A DNA stretch of 64,000 bases from Mycolicibacterium arabiense (GCF_010731815.2 NZ_AP022593.1:4526001-4590000), one strand, 5' to 3'; counted from the first letter of the stretch, positions 1-9,018 are shown. Numbers and translations: made by a program. Notes: generated by a model from the sequence alone, not told the origin.

Positions 1-187
1 GTCTACGGGTCTTGCGTCCGATTCCCGCCTGTCGCAACGGAACCGGCTGCGAGGCGGTGGTGGGCGCCGACGACGTCATGGGCGCCGTGCTCTCGCCGGC
101 AGACACGGCGTTGCTGCATCCGGACGCGAGTATCGCCAGGCAGACGAGCGGCGCCAGGTAGGCGGCGGTGCGGCGGCTAGCTCTCAT
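1..187 (-). CDS. Putative secreted lipoprotein, N-terminal part (gene runs off the left edge)
   Basis: Translating the minus strand from the ATG at 185-187 gives an open frame of 62 codons to the window edge. The N-terminus is a lipoprotein signal peptide: arginines (MRASRR), a hydrophobic core, and the lipobox LASGC with the lipidated Cys at residue 24, then a Ser/Thr/Ala/Pro-rich linker typical of mycobacterial lipoproteins. It starts 24 bases after the stop of the GHL15-like lipoprotein gene on the same strand, so it is probably the third gene of an operon with that gene and the CapK-type ligase. The functional domain lies outside the window and no family can be assigned. Confidence 0.65.
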   Translation of the reverse strand, partial: MRASRRTAAYLAPLVCLAILASGCSNAVSAGESTAPMTSSAPTTASQPVPLRQAGIGRKTRR

Positions 188-211
188 GGTGCATCGTGTC
201 AGCTCCATCGG

Positions 212-1567
212 TCACCTCACCAAGACGATTCCGTCGTGGCCGTCGATGGTGACGGAGGCGGCGCGTACGCCGTCGTTCGTCACCGGGTCTTGGGTGCCCT
301 GCAATCTCGCGTAGGGCCGTTCGAGTTCGATGCTGACCCGGCTGGGCGTGGTGTTCAACAGCACTATCCCGTTCTCGAAGTCGCGTCGCAGCACCCCGCC
401 CAAGGGCGAACCGGTGCCTGCCTCGCGTGGTCGGGTGAGTGCGTCGACCGTCGGGTCGGGCTGCAGCGGACGGCCGAGGTAGCCCGGGCCGCGCCCGGCG
501 CCATCCATCTCGTCGTAGTACTCGAGGACGCCGTAGTCCTTGCCCATCGGGGCCCAGTAGCCGTCCTGCAGCAAGGTGGCCACGAACCGGAACCTGGCCT
601 TGCGCAACGCCACCGGTGAGCCCGGCGCCTCGCGGTCGGTGTTGACGTTGATCGAGACCGACGGCTGGCGCTGTCCGCCGCTGGACGCGGCGTCGACATA
701 GGAGTAGACGTCGTCGATCGGGTCGGGCCGCACGGCGGGATCGGCGAAGCTCTCGAACACCCGTCCGTTGAGCAGGCCGTCGCGCAGAGTGCGGTTGCCG
801 TTGGCCACCAGGATCGCGGTGGGCAGCGCGCTGCGCAGCCTGCGCTCACCAATGGTGAGGCCCCGGTCCCACGGGCCCCCTGGCGCGTAGATCTCGGCGT
901 CGGTCTCGTCGACGCCATCGCGGTCGACGTCCCAGCGGTCGGCATCGGCGGTCCAGATGCGGTCACCCCAGACGTCGAGGAAGACCCCGTCCCAGATGCC
1001 AGCCGTCCAGACGGTGTCGACGATCCAGTCGGCGGCGTACTCCACGAAGAGCCGTCCGTCGACCCGCGGTGCGCGATCGGTGAGGTTCGCCATCACGCGG
1101 TCCTCCCACTCGTGCACGGGTGCGCCGGCCGCCGTCTTGGCGAGCCACTGGTCGGGGAATCGAAAGGCCTTGTCGTCCTTGGTGATCTGCCACATCGCGT
1201 AGGCGTTGCGCCAATATTCGTGGGACCCGATCTCGTGTACCGAGTCCACGACGTTGACGTAGGCCAGCAGTTCGAGGCGCGGGTTGCGCGCGTGCAGCCG
1301 ATCGAAGAACGAACGCGGCATCCGGTGGGCCCACTCGTTGTCGATCACGACGACGTCGTAGCGGGCGAGTTCGTCGACCGGCGGCAGTTCGTCCTGGTCG
1401 AGGTAGTAGGCGGCGGTTCTGGGGAACGTCGGCCCGGTCTCTGCGGCGCGGATGGGTTCGGCGCGCGACGTCGCGGTGCCGACGTTCGCGGCGCTGCAGG
1501 ACGCGATGAGCGCGGCCACCATCGAGTAGACGACGGCTCTGGTCACGACGCGCACGAGATCAGCCAC
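212..1567 (-). CDS. Secreted lipoprotein, putative glycoside-hydrolase-like TIM barrel (GHL15-like)
   Basis: A 451-residue protein with a lipoprotein signal; the lipobox LIASC puts the lipidated Cys at residue 24. The mature part begins with a YYLDQDELPP segment and contains acidic barrel-strand motifs such as VVVIDNEW, GVFLDVWGD and ESFADP, which resemble the putative glycosyl hydrolase families GHL15/GH114-like. I infer an extracytoplasmic enzyme acting on the polysaccharide made by this locus, attached to the outer face of the plasma membrane. Its start overlaps the end of the upstream CapK-type gene by 8 bases, indicating translational coupling. The catalytic residues are not certain, and neither is the exact family; another TIM-barrel hydrolase is possible. 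Confidence 0.8.
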   Translation of the reverse strand: MADLVRVVTRAVVYSMVAALIASCSAANVGTATSRAEPIRAAETGPTFPRTAAYYLDQDELPPVDELARYDVVVIDNEWAHRMPRSFFDRLHARNPRLELLAYVNVVDSVHEIGSHEYWRNAYAMWQITKDDKAFRFPDQWLAKTAAGAPVHEWEDRVMANLTDRAPRVDGRLFVEYAADWIVDTVWTAGIWDGVFLDVWGDRIWTADADRWDVDRDGVDETDAEIYAPGGPWDRGLTIGERRLRSALPTAILVANGNRTLRDGLLNGRVFESFADPAVRPDPIDDVYSYVDAASSGGQRQPSVSINVNTDREAPGSPVALRKARFRFVATLLQDGYWAPMGKDYGVLEYYDEMDGAGRGPGYLGRPLQPDPTVDALTRPREAGTGSPLGGVLRRDFENGIVLLNTTPSRVSIELERPYARLQGTQDPVTNDGVRAASVTIDGHDGIVLVR

Positions 1568-2879
1568 CCTCGACCACGGCGGTCTTGAGCTTGCCGCTCT
1601 TGCCGCGCGGTATCTCGGTCATGACGCGCAGCGTCACGTTCTGCCCTGCTCCGATGTAGCGGTCGACGTTGCGTCGCACTGCCGCATCGACGATGGGTCG
1701 CTCGAAACCTCCCGCGGGGGTGACGCGCACCTCGAAGCGCCCGGCTCCGAGTTGCGCGATCTGCGCCTCGCGCACACCGGTCAGATCGTCGACGACGGTG
1801 CCGGGCAACGGGATCGGCCTACCGTCGGCGGCGGTGAACGAATCCTCGACGCGGCCGTAGACGGGGTGTAGTCGGGGGAACGAGCGCCCGCATGCGCACT
1901 GTTGTCCGGGTTCGGGGCCCACCTCGTCACCGGTCCGGTAGCGGAACAGCGGGAAGCCCCAGTTGTGCAGCGGTGTGCCGACGAGTTCCCACCGATCCGG
2001 TGCACCGGGTACCGGCAACGACTCGGCGATGCCGTAGTCCGGGAAGACGTGATACCCGCCGCGCTCGCAACCGCCTGCCATCAGCACGCGTTCGGTCTGG
2101 CCGTAGTGGTCGACCACGGGGCCGCCGAAGGTGTCGGCGATCAGCGCACGGCGTGCGTCGCTCATGGTCTCCGACGACGTGATGACCGCGGTGACGGGCA
2201 GCCGTTCGCCACGTTCGCGCAGCAGCGAGGCGAGCAGGGCGATGCTCGACGGCCAGCCTTCGATGGCATCCGGGGTGAAGGCCCGGACGTCGGTCAGGAT
2301 GGCGTCCAGCGTGGCCGGGGTGAGGTGGAAGCTGGACACCAGGAGTTGGTGGGCGCCGGGCACCTCCTTGGTGACCCGGCCCGGTTCGTCGGCGGCGAAG
2401 GCGCTGCCCCGCAGGATGACCCGACGTGCTCCGGGACGTAGGCCGAACCACGACCACTGCCGTTCGAGCGCGCACAGTTCGTACACCGACGAGCCCTGGG
2501 TGCGGTAGACACGGACCGGTCGCCCCGACGTGCCACTCGAACTCGAACTCCACATCAGGCGTCGGGGGTAGGTGCGGAAGGCCTCTGGGTCGGCCGCGAG
2601 ATCGTCGCGCGTCAGCAGTGGCAGCAGGTGGAGATCGTCGAGCGTGGTGATCGAACGCGGGTCGATGCCGCTGTCCCGGAAGTACCGGCGATAGAACGGG
2701 GACGCCGAGGCGGCGAAGCGGACCAGGGCGCGCAGTCGCCGCTCCTGGGTGCGCCGGATCTCGTCGGCGCCCGCTCGTTCCAATCGCGACAGTTCGCGGC
2801 GCATGGCGGGACGCAGCGGATGCATGGTCCGCGCGCGGTGGGTGATGCTCACCGCCGGTACGCGTGGAGCCATTGCCAA
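1560..2879 (-). CDS. CapK/PaaK-type AMP-forming ligase-like protein
   Basis: A 439-residue member of the phenylacetate-CoA ligase/CapK branch of adenylate-forming enzymes. The Ser/Gly-rich nucleotide-binding loop SSSSSGTSGR is at residues 111-120, the HYGQTE motif near residue 260, and the C-terminal RGKSGKLK stretch carries the expected lysine. CapK-type members are common in capsule and exopolysaccharide loci; the acid they activate is usually unknown. An internal ATG at residue 19 (MHPLRPAMRR) is a plausible alternative start. It is first in a minus-strand operon with two lipoprotein genes and is divergent from the heparinase-like gene. It is a second acid-activating enzyme in the locus besides the acyl ligase at 22-23.7 kb. 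Confidence 0.85.
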   Translation of the reverse strand: MAMAPRVPAVSITHRARTMHPLRPAMRRELSRLERAGADEIRRTQERRLRALVRFAASASPFYRRYFRDSGIDPRSITTLDDLHLLPLLTRDDLAADPEAFRTYPRRLMWSSSSSGTSGRPVRVYRTQGSSVYELCALERQWSWFGLRPGARRVILRGSAFAADEPGRVTKEVPGAHQLLVSSFHLTPATLDAILTDVRAFTPDAIEGWPSSIALLASLLRERGERLPVTAVITSSETMSDARRALIADTFGGPVVDHYGQTERVLMAGGCERGGYHVFPDYGIAESLPVPGAPDRWELVGTPLHNWGFPLFRYRTGDEVGPEPGQQCACGRSFPRLHPVYGRVEDSFTAADGRPIPLPGTVVDDLTGVREAQIAQLGAGRFEVRVTPAGGFERPIVDAAVRRNVDRYIGAGQNVTLRVMTEIPRGKSGKLKTAVVEGG

Positions 2880-3043
2880 TCACTTTCCTCTGGTTGCTGC
2901 TAGCAACGTCGATACGGAACTAATGGTTGAGGCCGTAAACGAGGGCCGAACGCAGACGATACCCGATCTAACTGCTGTGCGAGGATTCGTGTGACTCATC
3001 GAACGGCGGTTAGGGTACTCGCCTGCACACGAAAGGCGGTGTC
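2880..3043. promoter_or_regulatory. Divergent promoter region of the CapK operon and the heparinase-like gene
   Basis: This 164-base stretch lies between two divergent starts and is visibly less GC-rich than its surroundings. It contains an inverted repeat GTTGC-TGCTA-GCAAC (2893-2907) around a rare CTAG and a second AACTAA patch 10-15 bases further on. It must hold promoters for both directions; no confident -35/-10 pair can be named by eye. Confidence 0.4.
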
Positions 3044-4329
3044 ATGGCAAATTTTCGCTGGTATGCCAGTCGACTCAGGTCGATGAGTGCGGCCGAGGTG
3101 GGCTGGCGGGTCGGCCGGGTGGCGGCGCGACGGGTCCACGCGGCAGGGCTGCCTGTCGGGAGGCCTGCTTCGGGCTATTCGGACGGCATGCGCGATGCGG
3201 CGCTCGACGCGTTCCGTGCGGCGCGGCGACGTCCCGTGCTGCTGGACCGGTCGCGTGCTCGAGCGCTGGCCGATGCGCACCCGCGGTGGGCCGCCGACCT
3301 CGTCGACGCGGCGGAGCGGGCGGCGCGCCTGGAGGTCACCTACTTCGGCTACCCCACCGTTCAGGTGCCCGCCCCCGTCGACTGGCACTTCGACCCGGTG
3401 TCGCGGACGACGTGGCCGACCACCGCGGCTTCGGCGATCGACTACCGAACCGCCGCCGGTGACGTGAAGTGGATCTGGGAGCTGAACCGGCTGCAGCACC
3501 TGCCACTGCTCGCGCAGGCGTGGCTGATCACCGGCGAGGCGCGGTTCAGCGCGGCCGCCTTCGACCAGATCGACGACTGGATCCGGCAGAACCCGCCCGG
3601 GACGGGCATCGGCTGGCGCAACCCGTTCGAGCCGGGACTGCGGGCGATCTCGATCGCGCTGGCGCTGCAGGGTTTGCGGGACAGCCCCGATCTCACCGTC
3701 GACCGGTTCGCGCGCATCACCGACATGCTCGTCGCGACTGCGCAGTACTGCTGGTCGGACCGGTCCCGGTTCAGTTCGGCGAACAATCACCTCGTCGGAG
3801 AACTCGCGGGCCTGGCGGTCGTCGCGCTCGTCTTCCCCGACCTGCCCGGGGCGACGACCTGGGAGCGCCGCGCGGTGCGCGAACTCGAGGCCGAAGCGGG
3901 CCGGCAGATCCTCGACGACGGCTCGGGCGCGGAGCAGGCCGTGGGCTACCAGGTCTTCACGGCCGAGTTGCTACTCGTGGTCGGCGCCCTGCTCCAGGTC
4001 AGGGACGGCCAGATACCCGACGGCATCCGGCGTGCGCTCATCCGCAGTGGGCACTACCTCACGGCGCTAGTGGGTGACGGCGACCCAGCGCCACGCATCG
4101 GTGACGACGACGAGGGTTTCGCATTCCGACTCGACGGATCGCCCCTGCGCTCGGTCCGAGACCACCTCGGTCTGGTGGCGGCGGTGACCGGCGAACCCGT
4201 CAGCAGCCGTCACGGCACCGCCTCGTGGACATCCGAGTGGTTCGGCGGGCTCGCCGGCTCAAGGGTGCCAACCGGTGCGCCGTCGACCCTCGAGACGGTC
4301 GGCGACAGTCACCACGCGCCGGCAGGGGG

Positions 4330-4335
4330 ACTAGT
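4330..4335. repeat. Left target-site duplication ACTAGT of the IS481 element
   Basis: ACTAGT immediately precedes the left terminal repeat and is repeated exactly at 5453-5458. It fits the NCTAGN target known for IS481 and also supplies the transposase stop codon. Confidence 0.95.
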
Positions 4336-5338
4336 TGTGATGTCCAGGGAGGTTGGTCAGCCGGGTGACCGGTGGGCGGCCTCCGAGGGCGGAGTGGGCT
4401 CGGTGGTGATTGTAGAAGTGCAGCCAGCCTGGTAGCGCGGTGTTGCGTTGTTCGGTGGATTCGTAGAGTCGGGCGTAGGCCCAGCCGTCGGCCAGGGTTC
4501 GGTGGAATCGTTCGATCTTGCCGTTGGTTTGCGGTCTGTAGGGACGGGTTCGCTTTGGGGTGATGTGCAGTTCGGTGCAGGCGTCGCGCCAGGCGTAAGA
4601 GCGATAGGCCGATCCGTTATCGGATAGGACCCGCTCCACGGTGACGCCGCGAGCGGCAAACCACATCACGGCGCGTTGCAGTACGGCGATCGCGGTGGCG
4701 GCTTTCTCGTCGAACTGGACTTCGGCATAGGCGATCCGTGAATAGTCGTCAATCACAGTGTGCACGAACGCTATTCCGATCCTGGGGCGATAGTGCGTTG
4801 ATTGGCCGCCACGCTCGCCGGTGCGGTGGCCGGTAGCGATGGCGTTGCGTTTGCTTTGTTGTCTGCCCACGAACCTGTGGCCGCCGCCGTCGGGGATGTT
4901 GGCGAACTTGGTGACGTCGACGTGGACGAGCGATCCGGGATGAGGGTGTTCATAGCGGCGCAGCGGTTCCCCGGTGACGCGGTCGATGTAGGACAGTCGG
5001 TTGACCCGGCACCGAGTCAACACCGCGTGCACAGTCGAGGCCGGCACTCCGAGCCGTCCGCCGATCTGCACCGGTCCCAACCGCTGTCGCCATCGCATGT
5101 CCACGATCCGCCGCATGACTAGAGGCGCAGTCTTGGTCGGACTGACGTGCGGGCGCGAGCTGCGATCGACCATCCCGGCCGGGCCCTCGGCCCGGTACCG
5201 GTCGGCCCACTTCTTGGCGGTTCGCGGAGCGACCATGAACAACTTGGCCGCGGCGGCGTAGGTCCAGCCGGTCTCAACGACGAGCCGAGCAAGCCTCAAT
5301 CGAGCGCGCGGGGTCAATGCAGCATTAGCGTGGGACAC
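4331..5338 (-). CDS. IS481-family DDE transposase
   Basis: 335 residues from a GTG at 5336-5338 preceded by AGGAGG at 5344-5349, five bases upstream; the longer frame back to 5407 has no such signal, and family members begin SHANAxLTPRARLRL as here. An N-terminal helix-turn-helix (about 15-110) is followed by an RNase H-like DDE core: D in HVDVTK, D in LSDNGSAYR and E in NGKIERFHRTL, then the typical YNHHRAHSALGG C-terminus. The stop codon TAG at 4331-4333 lies outside the element, inside the duplicated target ACTAGT. Confidence 0.95.
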   Translation of the reverse strand: MSHANAALTPRARLRLARLVVETGWTYAAAAKLFMVAPRTAKKWADRYRAEGPAGMVDRSSRPHVSPTKTAPLVMRRIVDMRWRQRLGPVQIGGRLGVPASTVHAVLTRCRVNRLSYIDRVTGEPLRRYEHPHPGSLVHVDVTKFANIPDGGGHRFVGRQQSKRNAIATGHRTGERGGQSTHYRPRIGIAFVHTVIDDYSRIAYAEVQFDEKAATAIAVLQRAVMWFAARGVTVERVLSDNGSAYRSYAWRDACTELHITPKRTRPYRPQTNGKIERFHRTLADGWAYARLYESTEQRNTALPGWLHFYNHHRAHSALGGRPPVTRLTNLPGHHN

Positions 5339-5452
5339 GAAGGCCTCCTGGTTGGTGAAGCGGTTTCTAGACAGCTCCACTTCACAACCGGAGGCCTTCC
5401 CTGTCACACAGGCTCACCGATACAAATCAGGACAACGTCCCTGGACATCACA
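4336..5452 (-). mobile_element. IS481-family insertion sequence, complete (1,117 bp)
   Basis: The ends are inverted repeats beginning TGTGATGTCCAGGGA at 4336 and ending TCCCTGGACATCACA at 5452: 15 perfect bases, 19 of 20 when extended past one mismatch. The element is flanked by a perfect 6-bp duplication ACTAGT at 4330-4335 and 5453-5458. The TGT...ACA ends, a single DDE transposase gene and a target of the form NCTAGN are those known for IS481. The element has both ends and an intact transposase, so it is probably active or was until recently. Confidence 0.95.
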
Positions 5453-5458
5453 ACTAGT
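5453..5458. repeat. Right target-site duplication ACTAGT of the IS481 element
   Basis: Exact second copy of ACTAGT directly after the right terminal repeat (ending at 5452). The reading frame of the heparinase-like gene resumes at 5459. Confidence 0.95.
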
Positions 5459-6386
5459 GATCCTCCGCTCGGACCGGCGGCGGGTGGTGATGGACGTCGG
5501 ACCACTCGGCTTCCTCTCGATCGCCGCGCACGGCCATGCCGACGCGTTGTCGGTCACCGTCGCCCTGGACGGTGATGACCTGATCGGTGACCCAGGCGCG
5601 GCGAGTTATTACGGGCACCCCGAGTGGCGGACCGTCCACCGCGGCACCCGGGTGCACCCGACCGTCGAAGTCGACGGCGTCGACCAGTCCGTGATGGCGG
5701 GCCCCTTCATGTGGAGCAGGCATGCCGAGGTCCGGGTCAACGCGGTGGACCTCGCGGCAGGCATCGTCGACGCCGAGCACGACGGCTACCTGCGGTTGGC
5801 GGACCCGGTGCGGCACCGGCGCTGGTTGCTGGCACCGCCGGACGAGGATTCGATACTGGTCGTCGACCACGTGTCCGGGCAGGGGCGACACCACGTGCGC
5901 ACCTCGTGGCCCCTGGCGCCGGCGCTCGGCGTGGTTCGGGCACCCGATGGCCACCTCGTCACCCGTGGTGGAACGGCCATCGCCCAGATCGCCACGGTGG
6001 CCACGTCTCCGCTCACCGTCGACGAAGTACGCGGCGACGAATCGTCGGGCCTGGGCTTCTGGTCGAACCGCCTCGAGTCACGAGAGCCAGCGTGGCTCGT
6101 CGGAGCGAACTGCTCGGCAGCACTGCCGTTGTGGGTGGCGACCGTGATCGCGCCGACGTCGGACGGGCCAGCGGTGAGCATGCTGCCGCTCCGGCTCGAC
6201 GGCGGTCGGCTGGTAGTGGCCTGGGATGTCGGAGACAGGCGTCGCGTGATCGTCGTCGACCCCTCGGTCGCGGGCCAGGTCGAAATGCCGTGATGTTTGC
6301 CACAAACAGTTCTGGAGAAGTCGTTAGACGAGCAGCAAATAGTGCTGACGTGGTCAAAACGTACACAGCTACGTCTAGCGCAACTA

Positions 6387-6416
6387 GCATGACCATTGCT
6401 AAAGTCGCATGACCAT
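6387..6416. repeat. 10-bp direct repeat GCATGACCAT, two copies 20 bp apart
   Basis: GCATGACCAT occurs at 6387-6396 and again at 6407-6416 in the 167-bp gap before the glycosyltransferase at 6461. A 20-bp period is about two helical turns, as expected for two regulator molecules binding one DNA face. CTAG tetranucleotides at 6375 and 6384 lie just upstream. Function is inferred only. Confidence 0.45.
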
Positions 6417-6460
6417 GAGGACTCATAGCGAAGCGACGAACCTGAGCGTAGGCGGGTGAC

Positions 6461-7456
6461 ATGGGCACCGCACCCCGGTTCAGCTTCCTGACCACGGCGT
6501 ATCGCACGGAACCCTACGTGCGCGACACGATCGATTCGCTCGTCGCGCAGACGTGCGCGGACTGGGAACTGGTCATCGTAGACAACGGCAACTCGGACGC
6601 GATGGCCGACATCGTGCGGTCCTACGGCCACGACTCGAGGATCAAGCTCGTCCGGCACGAGAATCGGGGCTACGTCGGCGGAGTGACGTCGGCTGCGGCC
6701 CATGCCACCGGTGACTACCTGTGCGTGCTCGACAGCGACGACCAGCTGATGCCCAGGTTCTGCGCCGAGGTGGGCGCGCTTCTCGACTCGGATCACGGTA
6801 TCGACGCCGTGGGTGTCGACGCTGCCCGGTTCACCGACGACGGACCCGACCACCTCGTGGGGTACCTCCGCTCGATCGGAGTGCGCAGGCGCCCCGACCC
6901 CGGCGTCCCGTTGACGATGGTCGACGTGCTGGGCGGGCTGGTGCCGTACTACACGGCGGCCGTCCGCCGCGAATCTTGGGACGCCATGGGCGGTTTCGCC
7001 TCGGGCGTTCCCGGCATCGACGACTCGGTGGTGTTCTGGCTCCGCATGGTGCGCAAGTACGACGTGCGCGTGCTGCCGCGGCGCCTGGCCCGTTACCGTT
7101 TGCGCAGCGACTCGCTCAGCCGCGATCCAGCAGGGGTGGAGAAGTTCGAGGCGGAACTGGAGCGCTCGTTCCTGACGGCTGAGCCGTCGAACGCCGCCGA
7201 AGTGGCCGCGCTGCACTCGACGCTGCGCCGGATCCGCTACTGGAAGTTGCTGCGGCAGGCGCGAACGGCGCTGCTGGCCGGCGATGACAGGGCGGCCAGG
7301 CGCGCGGCTACGGCGGCGTTCGGCCAGAAGCCCACTGCGCGCAGCGCCGCGGTCGTGACGGCGGTGACCTTGGCTCCCGGACTGTTGCGCCTGATCCATC
7401 CGGTCAAGCAACGCGCGGAGTCCGCGATCGAGGACGTAGTCATCAAGGCGTCCTGA
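6461..7456 (+). CDS. GT2-family glycosyltransferase
   Basis: A 331-residue GT-A fold glycosyltransferase. The N-terminus has the family pattern FSFLTTAYRTEPYVRDTI, an early VDNGN, and the metal/nucleotide-sugar motif DSDD at residues 91-94. No transmembrane segment is obvious, so it should act in the cytoplasm on a polyprenyl-linked acceptor. It is the first intact gene downstream of the disrupted heparinase-like gene, 167 bases away, with its own presumed promoter containing a direct repeat. A hairpin lies about 150 bases past its stop. The sugar transferred cannot be read from the sequence. Confidence 0.9.
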   Translation: MGTAPRFSFLTTAYRTEPYVRDTIDSLVAQTCADWELVIVDNGNSDAMADIVRSYGHDSRIKLVRHENRGYVGGVTSAAAHATGDYLCVLDSDDQLMPRFCAEVGALLDSDHGIDAVGVDAARFTDDGPDHLVGYLRSIGVRRRPDPGVPLTMVDVLGGLVPYYTAAVRRESWDAMGGFASGVPGIDDSVVFWLRMVRKYDVRVLPRRLARYRLRSDSLSRDPAGVEKFEAELERSFLTAEPSNAAEVAALHSTLRRIRYWKLLRQARTALLAGDDRAARRAATAAFGQKPTARSAAVVTAVTLAPGLLRLIHPVKQRAESAIEDVVIKAS

Positions 7457-8016
7457 GCCGTCGGTGCCAGGCCCCGGCGGTGTGCTGCCGCCACCGTCTT
7501 CGCGTCCGAAGATATTTACTCGTCTCGGTTCTGGCAACATTTTGATGCGGTGGACGGTGCCGACGCGCGGGTGATGGCTGCGGCCGAGCAGGTGTTCAAC
7601 GGAGGCTGCCACGGGCAGCCTTGAAAGACGTTCAGCGACAACACATTGTCAGTCCGGACACACGCCGCCAGCAGGTCCAGGAGACCCATCGGGAATCTGC
7701 GAGACCGGTTCGAGGCTGCCGAGGATCGCGTCCGTTGACATCACTGACGGCAAAACAACATGCCCTTGCTAGAAATGTGCAATCCGAAATACTTGTGTTG
7801 CGGGGTCGCTGAAGCTCCGCTTAATCTGGCCGCGGAACTGCACCATGGGGGCTAGATCACGAGCTCGATTGGAGCAGCTTCCGTCATGGGAGGCTCGATC
7901 ACGCCCGGGGGGGCAAGCATGTCGCAATTCGCAGGTTCATTTGCTGTTCTCGAAACAGCTCAGCACTCGTGCATCGTCTTCGGCCGTTGCGCCCGTAGCG
8001 ACCGGGGCGGGGCGTC
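7457..8016. other. 560-bp non-coding region upstream of the response regulator
   Basis: No convincing gene is present: the short open frames have neither recognisable protein nor ribosome-binding site. The region contains a hairpin at 7603-7621, AT-richer patches (about 7510-7545 and 7745-7800, the latter with TTGCTAG), and is likely to hold the promoter of the regulator at 8017. Confidence 0.5.
7603..7621 (+). terminator. Hairpin, possible terminator of the GT2 gene
   Basis: AGGCTGCC (7603-7610), three-base loop, GGCAGCCT (7614-7621): a perfect 8-bp stem about 150 bases after the GT2 stop. There is no T-run, as is usual in mycobacteria, so this is a tentative call. Confidence 0.35.
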
Positions 8017-8871
8017 GTGAGGGCCTACGGGTCGGTCGCCCGCCGGCCCATCGGAGCCGAACTGGCAGCGCCCGAGCGGGTGCAGGTGCCCACTCCCGAG
8101 GCCCGGCATTGGGATTCCGGTGGCCAGGGCCCAGCGGCGCCGCACGTCAACGGGTCCAACGGGCGGTCGCTGCTGTCGTCGGCGGGCAAGCTGAACGGCA
8201 TCGAACGCCCGGGCGTTCCAAGCGCGCGAATCCTGGTCATAGACGACTGCAAGCTCTCGCGGGAGAATCTCGCCGCAGCTCTCCGGGAGCACGGCCAATC
8301 GGTCAGCGTCGCTTGGGACTTGGCCTCGCTGGTGAGCGTCGACACGAGCTTGCGGCCCGACGTCGTCCTCCTGAACGTGACCACGCGTGAGTGCGAGAAG
8401 TTGGTCGGCGCTGCACTTCAACTCGATCCCAAGGTGCGCGTCATCGCCACGGGAGTCTCGGAGGACGATGAATCGGCGATAGTGGCATGCGCCGAAGCGG
8501 GTGTCGCCGGGTACCACACCCGCTTTCAGTCCCTGGATGACTTGCTTCGACTGATAGGCAGGGTCATTGCGGGAGAGACGTTGTTCTCGCCACGCGTGTC
8601 GGCCATGCTACTCCGGCGACTCTCCTCCCGCGGTACTCAGCGTCATCCTGGGGCCAAGGAACTGGTACTCACTGCGCGCGAGGCCCAGATCCTGGGAATG
8701 CTGCGAATTGGCCTGTCCAACCGCGAGATCGCGGCACAGTTGTGCATCGCGGTGAACACCGTGAAGAACCACGTACACAGCGTGTTGTCGAAGTTGGGCG
8801 TCGCTAGTCGTGCCGAGGCCGCCGCCCTGTCGCGAACACTGAACTACACCCTGCGGGATTCGGAGGACTAG
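8017..8871 (+). CDS. NarL/FixJ-type response regulator with a non-canonical receiver domain
   Basis: 284 residues from a GTG at 8017. An unusual ~68-residue, low-complexity N-terminal extension precedes the receiver (about 70-190: RILVIDD with acidic pair D76/D77) and a LuxR-type helix-turn-helix (about 212-270: LTAREAQIL...NREIAAQL...VNTVKNHV). The position that normally carries the phosphorylated Asp is Asn120 (PDVVLLNVTT), and the conserved Lys is not at its usual place (GYHTRF). Phosphorylation by a histidine kinase is therefore unlikely in the standard way. No sensor kinase lies nearby. It is adjacent to the initiating glycosyltransferase and probably controls the polysaccharide locus. 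A shorter start nearer the receiver cannot be excluded. Confidence 0.88.
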   Translation: MRAYGSVARRPIGAELAAPERVQVPTPEARHWDSGGQGPAAPHVNGSNGRSLLSSAGKLNGIERPGVPSARILVIDDCKLSRENLAAALREHGQSVSVAWDLASLVSVDTSLRPDVVLLNVTTRECEKLVGAALQLDPKVRVIATGVSEDDESAIVACAEAGVAGYHTRFQSLDDLLRLIGRVIAGETLFSPRVSAMLLRRLSSRGTQRHPGAKELVLTAREAQILGMLRIGLSNREIAAQLCIAVNTVKNHVHSVLSKLGVASRAEAAALSRTLNYTLRDSED

Positions 8872-9018
8872 ACCCCGGACCACGTGGATTTGGCTCCTAT
8901 GGTCCATGTACTCCGGACCCCCATGGCCCGATAGTTGGCTGGTGTTCAACGGATTGGCTCGGAGTCCACGTCCGGGCAGGGGATCGGTCGATCCGCCTAG
9001 ATCGGTTCGTCCGCGACC

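Larger units (their letters stand above)
3044..6293 (+). pseudogene. Heparinase II/III family protein, disrupted by an IS481-family element
   Basis: The gene is cut into 3044-4335 and 5459-6293. Removing 4336-5458 (the element plus one copy of its 6-bp duplication) joins the halves in frame, giving ...GGLV/ILRSD..., a 708-residue protein. The N-terminal ~400 residues are an alpha/alpha toroid-like domain (motif SSANNHLVGELAG); the C-terminal part is a heparinase II/III beta-sandwich with HGHAD at about 455-459 followed by GDPGAASYYG. Such proteins are polysaccharide lyases or lyase-like proteins common in exopolysaccharide loci. No signal peptide is evident. As it stands the 5' part ends in a short IS-encoded tail and would lack the C-terminal domain, so the gene is probably inactive. 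There are no other frameshifts or stops, so the insertion looks recent. Confidence 0.9.

Noticed and set aside
5786..7612. Open frame of 608 codons on the minus strand
   Set aside because: Antisense to the 3' half of the heparinase-like gene and to the GT2 gene; no recognisable protein.
7621..7812. 63-codon plus-strand frame in the gap before the response regulator
   Set aside because: It begins at a hairpin, has no ribosome-binding site and no recognisable sequence. Treated as non-coding.
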